Shown: one piece after another, positions 59,688-64,000 of the stretch | How the letters are laid out: every line of letters begins with the position of its first letter | Numbering within the stretch: position 1 is the first letter of the stretch | NCBI RefSeq assembly: GCF_035974275.1 | Contig: NZ_CP142422.1 | Location: forward strand, 4,712,001-4,776,000 | Origin: Chryseobacterium sp. MYb264 | GTDB lineage: Bacteria; Bacteroidota; Bacteroidia; Flavobacteriales; Weeksellaceae | Direction: 5' to 3' | Length of the DNA: 64,000 nt | Translations under genes and position numbers: made by a program | Notes under the pieces: model-generated | The model's input: only the letters and a program-made list of their open reading frames with translations | Database searches by the model: none | Told to the model about the DNA's origin: nothing

Positions 59688-61155
59688 GTCATTCCTTAAA
59701 AACCAAGTAATATTTTGATTATCAGTTTTTATGCACTTATATTTCGTAAAAAATCGTTGTAAAAAATTGCAATAAATTGTATTTTTAGGATATAAAAAGT
59801 GGCAAAATGTTAGGCAAAATAAGAGAGGATTTACAGCAGAATTTATTCAAGACCAGGCTTACGGAGCTTATTAATATGGAGCATCCGGTGGTAAAATTAG
59901 CTGGGGAGATTTCCTGGGATAAAATGGAGTCAGAGTTTGAGAAATTATTTTCAGAAAACGGAAGACCTTCTATTGCTATCCGTAAAATAGCAGGAATGCT
60001 TTTGCTCAAGGAAATGTTTAAAGAAAGTGATGAAAGTGTAATAGAGAGATGGATTGAGAATGCGTATTGGCAATATTTTACCGGAGAAACCTTTTTCCAG
60101 ACAGAGCAGCCTTTCGATCCGAGCAATTTTGTACACTTCAGAAAAAGAATTGGAGATAAGGGTTTGGAATTTCTTTTGGGACAAAGCGTTTCTCTCCATC
60201 CCAAAGCCAAAACAGAAGATGAAGTTCAGGTAGATACGACGGTTCAGGAGAAGAACATTACCTTTCCTACCGATGCCAAATTAGCAAAAAAAGTAATCGA
60301 CAATTGTAGAAAAATAGCAGAAAAAGAGAGCGTTGTACAAAGACAAAGCTACAGAAGAGTGAGCAAACAATTATTGCGGGACGCTTTTTTTGGACATCAT
60401 CCCAGAAGACAGAAGAAGGCAAAAATGGCGAGGAAAAAGCTCAGGACGATTGGTAAAAGAGTTCTTCGGGAATTGGAAAGAAAACTTCCTAAAGATGTTT
60501 TGAAAGGCTACGAAGACGTTTTTAAAATTTACCTTAAAGCACTCACCCAAGAACGTACCACGAAAGATAAAATTTACAGTCTTCACGAGCCACAAGTTGC
60601 GTGTATTGCGAAAGGAAAATCGGGAAAAGCATACGAGTTTGGGACAAAAGTAGCAGTAGTAAGAGGTCGGAAAACAGGGATCATCAGCTCGGTAAAGAGA
60701 TTTTCTGGCAATCCTCACGATAGTAAAACTCTTGAAGAATCATTGGCACAGAGTGAGAGGGTAAGAAAATCCGTTGGCGGAACAAGACCTACGAAAGCCA
60801 CTACAGACAGAGGATTTAAAGGAATCAAAGAAGTGGAAGGAACAGCAATTTTGCTTCCCGCAAAAAAAGAAAAAACAAAATATGGGCAACAAGTAGCCAG
60901 ATTAAGATTCCGGGCAAGAGCAGCCATAGAACCTTGTATCTCTCATTTAAAAAGAAACCACTCCTTAGGATTAAACTTCCTGAAAGGAGTGGCTGGAGAT
61001 ATTAATAATGCATTATTAGCAGGGATTGGATACAATTTGAAGATGAGATTGAATCAAATCAAACAACAAATTCTTCTTTGGCTCGAACTTGTTCTCCGAA
61101 TCTTTTTAGGCAAATATAATTTTCAAAGTCAAAAAACAGCTTTTTAAGGAGCGAC
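59688..61155 (+). mobile_element. IS5-type insertion sequence (1468 bp), complete
   Basis: Ends GTCATTCCTTAAAAA and, inverted, GTCGCTCCTTAAAAA, flanked on both sides by TAAATA (59682-59687 and 61156-61161), a 6-bp target duplication. It is inserted in the IS256 transposase gene, between codons for Ile and Tyr. Confidence 0.88.
59807..61147 (+). CDS. IS5-type DDE transposase
   Basis: A 446-aa transposase, complete. N-terminal DUF772-like part (GRPSIAIRKIAGMLLLKEMF, YWQYFTGETFFQTEQPFDPS). Catalytic Asp143 (VQVDTTVQEKNITFPTD), Asp334 (KATTDRGFKG) and Glu375 (RAAIEPCISHLKRNH) are in place. Both element ends are intact, so the copy could be active. A decayed relative lies at 9398-10090. Confidence 0.92.
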   Translation: MLGKIREDLQQNLFKTRLTELINMEHPVVKLAGEISWDKMESEFEKLFSENGRPSIAIRKIAGMLLLKEMFKESDESVIERWIENAYWQYFTGETFFQTEQPFDPSNFVHFRKRIGDKGLEFLLGQSVSLHPKAKTEDEVQVDTTVQEKNITFPTDAKLAKKVIDNCRKIAEKESVVQRQSYRRVSKQLLRDAFFGHHPRRQKKAKMARKKLRTIGKRVLRELERKLPKDVLKGYEDVFKIYLKALTQERTTKDKIYSLHEPQVACIAKGKSGKAYEFGTKVAVVRGRKTGIISSVKRFSGNPHDSKTLEESLAQSERVRKSVGGTRPTKATTDRGFKGIKEVEGTAILLPAKKEKTKYGQQVARLRFRARAAIEPCISHLKRNHSLGLNFLKGVAGDINNALLAGIGYNLKMRLNQIKQQILLWLELVLRIFLGKYNFQSQKTAF

Positions 61156-62280
61156 TAAATAATTTTACGGATCTCCAGAGGAAATTCAAAAAAAACAGTA
61201 AGCTCATCCCAATTGTTGCGCCAGGATGCTATAGCATAAGAATATTTACTTTCCCATTTTGCTGCAAAATCATTTAAGGCAGCTTCAGCGGCCTGTTTTG
61301 TTGGCGCTGTATAAATATGCTTCATATCGGCAGAAAATTCTTTTCTATCCTTCCAAACAACATATTTACATGCATTTCTGATTTGATGAACGACACAAAT
61401 CTGGGTTTGAGATTCAGGAAAGACAGAACGGATCGTTTGGGTAAACCCATTTAAATTATCGGTTGCTGTAATGAGGATATCTTCCACGCCACGTGCTTTT
61501 AAATCCGTGAGAACGCCCATCCAAAAGGCAGAGCTTTCATTTTTTCCAAGCCACATTCCCAAAACTTCCTTTTTACCATCGCGGTTTAATCCTACAGCCA
61601 GATAAATGGTTTTATTAATGACTTTGGAGTTTTCTCTTACTTTGAAAACAATCCCATCCATCCAAACAATGAGATATAGATCTTCAAGGGGACGGTTCTG
61701 CCAGGTAATCATTTCGCTGGCTTACGGCATTGGTAATCCTCGATATGGTAGAGGTAGAAACCTCAAAATCATACATTTCCCTAATCTGCTCTTCGATATC
61801 GCTCACACTCATTCCCTTGGCGTAGAATGAAATAATAATATTCTCCAGACCTTCGATAATGTTGTGTCTTTTTGGGACTAGTACAGGCTCAAAACTACCT
61901 TCTCTATCTCTGGGAACTTTGATTTCAGATTCGCCAAAAGAAGATTTTATCTTTTTGGTCCCATGTCCGTTTCGGTAATTTCCTGTAGTTGTTTTACCGT
62001 GCTTTTCGTTGTCCAGATGGCTATCCAGCTCTGCATCCAGCATATGCTCCACGGCTTTTTTGTGTAGTTCCCTGAAGAAAGAGGTCAAATCTTCTCCACT
62101 CTTGAAGGATTTATAGAAATCCTTGTTGTTTAATAATTCTTCTTTGTCCATTATAAAACTATGTAGGTTTAAAATTAATAAAAAGTTATTTCCGTAAAAT
62201 TTCTGAGCTCTAAGGGCTCAAATTTTCCAGAATAACTTTTTAACTTACACAGTTAGTGAGACACTACCTATTTTATTCCT

Positions 62281-62652
62281 TTGATTATCCCTTTACTAGT
62301 TATTTTTGTTGTGTTTATAGGTGCTTTATTTACTATTATTTCTAAAAAAGGAAAAATAAATGTGAATGTTTTTCTACTATTTTTAACATCTTTACTCCTA
62401 ATAGCGTTTACAATTTCTTTAGGATTAGGAATTAATAGTACACTTAAGGATAATTTTTACTTATTATCCTTTGGATTATCTTCAAAATGGAATTTTGCTT
62501 TTCAATTATATAAAGTATCATTACTCCTTTCTATCATTACTTTTGTTATTTCATTAATCAAAGTGTTCAAAAGCAGTATTCCTTTATATATTATGATATT
62601 TTTGGCGATTGGAATTATGCATTTTTATTACCTTGATTGGTTTGGGCTATAG
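62281..62652 (+). CDS. Small membrane protein of unknown function
   Basis: A 123-aa very hydrophobic protein (TTG start at 62281) with about four membrane segments (~3-22, 30-50, 68-95, 100-118). No family recognised. The open frame continues upstream into the IS256 flank, so the original start may have been cut off by the insertion, 15 nt away. Confidence 0.5.
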   Translation: MIIPLLVIFVVFIGALFTIISKKGKINVNVFLLFLTSLLLIAFTISLGLGINSTLKDNFYLLSFGLSSKWNFAFQLYKVSLLLSIITFVISLIKVFKSSIPLYIMIFLAIGIMHFYYLDWFGL

Positions 62653-62771
62653 CTATATATAATTAATTTGAGCTATTTCAGAGTGCCAAAAATTCTTTAA
62701 ATTAATTAGGCACATTCGTAAAATATTCAATTTATTGTATATCAGTAAATTAATTTGTATTTTTAAACAAA

Positions 62772-62815
62772 GTAAACCCCGAAATTTAGCATTTTAGCTG
62801 AAAATCGGGGTTTTT
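62772..62815. terminator. Hairpin terminator
   Basis: AAACCCCGA/TCGGGGTTT with a further inner AGC...GCT pairing and T runs on both strands. It overlaps the 3' end of the minus-strand NUMOD4 frame. Confidence 0.65.
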
Positions 62816-63058
62816 AATTTTCAAGTTATTGTAATACCGTGTAACCTGTAATTTCATAATTATATCCAGGAGTTGATGTTCTCCCCCATAAGAATTTATA
62901 ACACATCGCTCCAGGCTTTTTATACGGCCATAATTTGAAACAGCATAATTTTCAAAACCTTCTACCAGCTTCCATTCTTCATTCGAAAGATCGTTCAGAG
63001 AAAGATTAGAAAGAACTGTGTTTACATATTCATCTCCTAATTCGGTAGATAGTTTCAT
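62786..63058 (-). pseudogene. NUMOD4-domain protein fragment (HNH endonuclease relative)
   Basis: A 90-codon frame. NEEWKLVEGFENYAVSNYGR then IKSLER is the NUMOD4 DNA-recognition motif found before HNH nuclease domains in phage and homing-type enzymes. The HNH part is missing; the last ~25 residues look unrelated and run into a terminator hairpin, so the gene is probably truncated or frameshifted after residue ~65. Confidence 0.6.
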
Positions 63059-63342
63059 TATTGGAAATTTTTATTGTAAATTATTTTGAGATCATCCAAA
63101 AACTAATTTAAAACAAAATTTTTTTAGTACATGACAAAAAAACATAATCTGATAAAAATCTGCAAATTAACTCGTTTTAAATTTATGTAAATAGATGATT
63201 TTAGTGAATTAGATGATGTTTCCTAGGCAATCAACTAACCACACCAATATCAGTCAAGACTATAAAAATAGAGATTTAACTTCAGTTTTAGAAGAAAATT
63301 TTGAATAAAAAATCAATAAAGCCAGATTACATCTTATTTCGA

Positions 63343-63613
63343 TAATGATTTTGGCTTTCTGCAAAATGAAAACATTCAATTATATAGAGCTGGCTGGTTT
63401 GGGGAACTTGAGCAATCTAAAGAAGGTGAGATCAAGTACGGAGATAAAATATTGAAAATAAACGGAATAAAACTAAATGCGAACGATCCGATCCATGAAG
63501 ATATTAATAATGTTTACCGGAAAAAATAAGATCAGGAGTACAATTTTGAATATGCCCAGGCTATTTCACAAGCTGAGTATTCAGATTACACTATTGAATT
63601 TACCTTAGTATAA
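63343..63613 (+). pseudogene. Decayed DUF2255-type gene
   Basis: One plus-strand frame reads SYFDNDFGFLQNENIQLYRA, GWFGELEQSKEGEIKYGDKI, LKINGIKLNAND, NNVYRKK, a TAA, then DQEYNFEYAQAISQAEYSDY and TIEFTLV. It lines up with the intact 59003-59395 protein (SWFTTFRELGVGQIKFGDQI ... AYKTKY ... YNDYTMEFIM). The in-frame stop at 63526-63528 and the missing N-terminus show it is dead. Confidence 0.65.
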
Positions 63614-63797
63614 GCATACATCAGAGATACTCAATTTTTGGAAAATCGGATATGTGCAAATATCTATTATATTTTATGAGAAATCTTAATTTTATAATTT
63701 CAATCTTTTCTACATTTTTTACACAGCTTAAAGTCAAAGCGAAAATTAGATGTACTGAGTGATCTCCCTTTAAGCAGACAACTGCTTCAATAAAAAT

Positions 63798-63834
63798 GAG
63801 GCTGTCCAAAAAGTTTGGACAGCCTCTTTATATT
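63798..63834. terminator. Perfect hairpin, terminator-like
   Basis: GAGGCTGTCCAAA and its exact complement (13 bp, 3-nt loop), A-rich before and T-rich after. It could end transcription from either side, or be a leftover transposon end; such GAGGCTGT ends are common on elements of this phylum. Confidence 0.6.
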
Positions 63835-64000
63835 TTTTTTATGAAATTCAATCACTTGGCGATTTTGAAGTTTTAGATAATGGCTTTAGAATCTCTAATT
63901 TTTGAAAACCAGCTACTTTTTAAGTATCCACGTCTATGGTTTTACTTTCTTTAATAAGGATAGATAAGAAGAAGGAAAGAGTGGTTATTTTCATACAGAA
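63835..64000. other. No feature seen at the right edge
   Basis: AT-rich sequence with only short open frames up to the window end. The stretches 63059-63342 and 63614-63797 are likewise without recognisable genes. Confidence 0.4.

Larger units (their letters stand above)
59477..62151 (-). pseudogene. IS256-family transposase, frameshifted and split
   Basis: Three pieces on the minus strand. 62151-61722: ELLNNKDFYKSFKSGEDLTS, GNYRNGHGTKKIKSSFGESE and STISRITNAVS. 61712-61162: MITWQNRPLEDLYLIVWMDG (first Asp), TATDNLNGFTQTI (second Asp), CVVHQIRNACKYV, ending EIRKII. 59687-59477: [16 protein letters not shown] (Glu region) to the end. Removing one extra G near 61719-61720 restores V-S-S-E-M-I-T-W, and removing the inner element plus one 6-bp duplicate joins RKII to YTTNLIE. 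So it is broken twice. Confidence 0.9.
59437..62258 (-). mobile_element. IS256-family element interrupted by an IS5-type element
   Basis: Inverted ends share GTGTAAGTTAAAAAGT (59448 region on the left; complement near 62236-62251 on the right). AGACACT occurs just outside both ends (59430-59436 and 62259-62265), a likely 7-bp target duplication. Without the inner IS5-type element it is about 1.35 kb, right for IS256. Confidence 0.8.

Noticed and set aside
60371..60718. Minus-strand frames inside the IS5-type transposase
   Set aside because: Shadows of the 446-aa transposase; no independent signal.
63621..63809. Minus-strand 62-codon frame near the right edge
   Set aside because: No family resemblance and it ends in the GAGGCTGTCC hairpin; treated as chance.

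Overview
The window looks like a chromosome segment of a Bacteroidetes/Flavobacteriia bacterium, most likely Chryseobacterium or a close Weeksellaceae relative. Evidence: AT-rich sequence; many genes preceded by the Bacteroidetes sigma-A promoter (TTTG, 17-23 nt, TAnnTTTG) instead of Shine-Dalgarno signals; frequent TTG/GTG starts; and families such as TonB receptors, GSCFA, DUF5683, WbqC, DUF6438, DUF4269 and a large LepB.

Layout. 1-6.7 kb: a TonB-dependent receptor (running off the left edge) diverges from a response regulator/histidine kinase pair, followed by a PRiA4_ORF3-type acidic protein, prmA and a secreted SH3-domain protein. 6.7-10.9 kb: an unstable tRNA region with two copies of tRNA-Arg/tRNA-Pro (plus tRNA-Ser), two copies of a composite dispersed repeat, a MITE-like element, a decayed IS5-type transposase, a gene fragment resembling a SUFU-domain protein, and an intact secreted nuclease. 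11-19.6 kb: amidase lipoprotein, aspA, then a small surface-glycan set (methyltransferase, glycosyltransferases, Wzx-type flippase, FkbM methyltransferase). 19.8-34.3 kb: housekeeping genes (DEAD-box helicases, phosphate transport, polyprenyl synthase, tatD, obgE, adk, hpt) and a tandem pair of secreted paralogues. 34.3-38.2 kb: a repeat-rich spacer, an ABC-F gene behind a foldable leader, and toxin-antitoxin debris (ParD-like tail, frameshifted PIN gene, and a 260-aa partner). 38.3-55.9 kb: purA, tonB, parAB, dapB, lepB, a subtilase, two lipoproteins, a four-gene set predicted to make polyprenyl-phospho-arabinose (UbiA-type PRPP transferase, DprE1, DprE2, HAD phosphatase), a cysteine desulfurase and trxA. 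56-64 kb: three tandem tRNA-Asp genes open an accessory region with the third composite repeat, a truncated integrase, an IS3 element, DUF2255 genes (one intact, one dead), and an IS256-type element split by an IS5-type element.

Most noteworthy: (1) a composite repeat with terminal inverted repeats and a variable number of internal ~161-165 bp units, found three times, each time just past a tRNA operon terminator and in the same orientation relative to it; (2) the DprE1/DprE2-type operon in a flavobacterium, whose DprE1 has Ala where mycobacteria have the drug-target Cys; (3) an ABC-F leader that can pair across the bases immediately before the start codon and contains a start-stop codon pair; (4) a PIN-domain gene with a frameshift, overlapping an uncharacterised 260-aa gene and lying next to a ParD-like remnant.

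All calls rest on reading the sequence and remembered family features. No database or alignment program was used.
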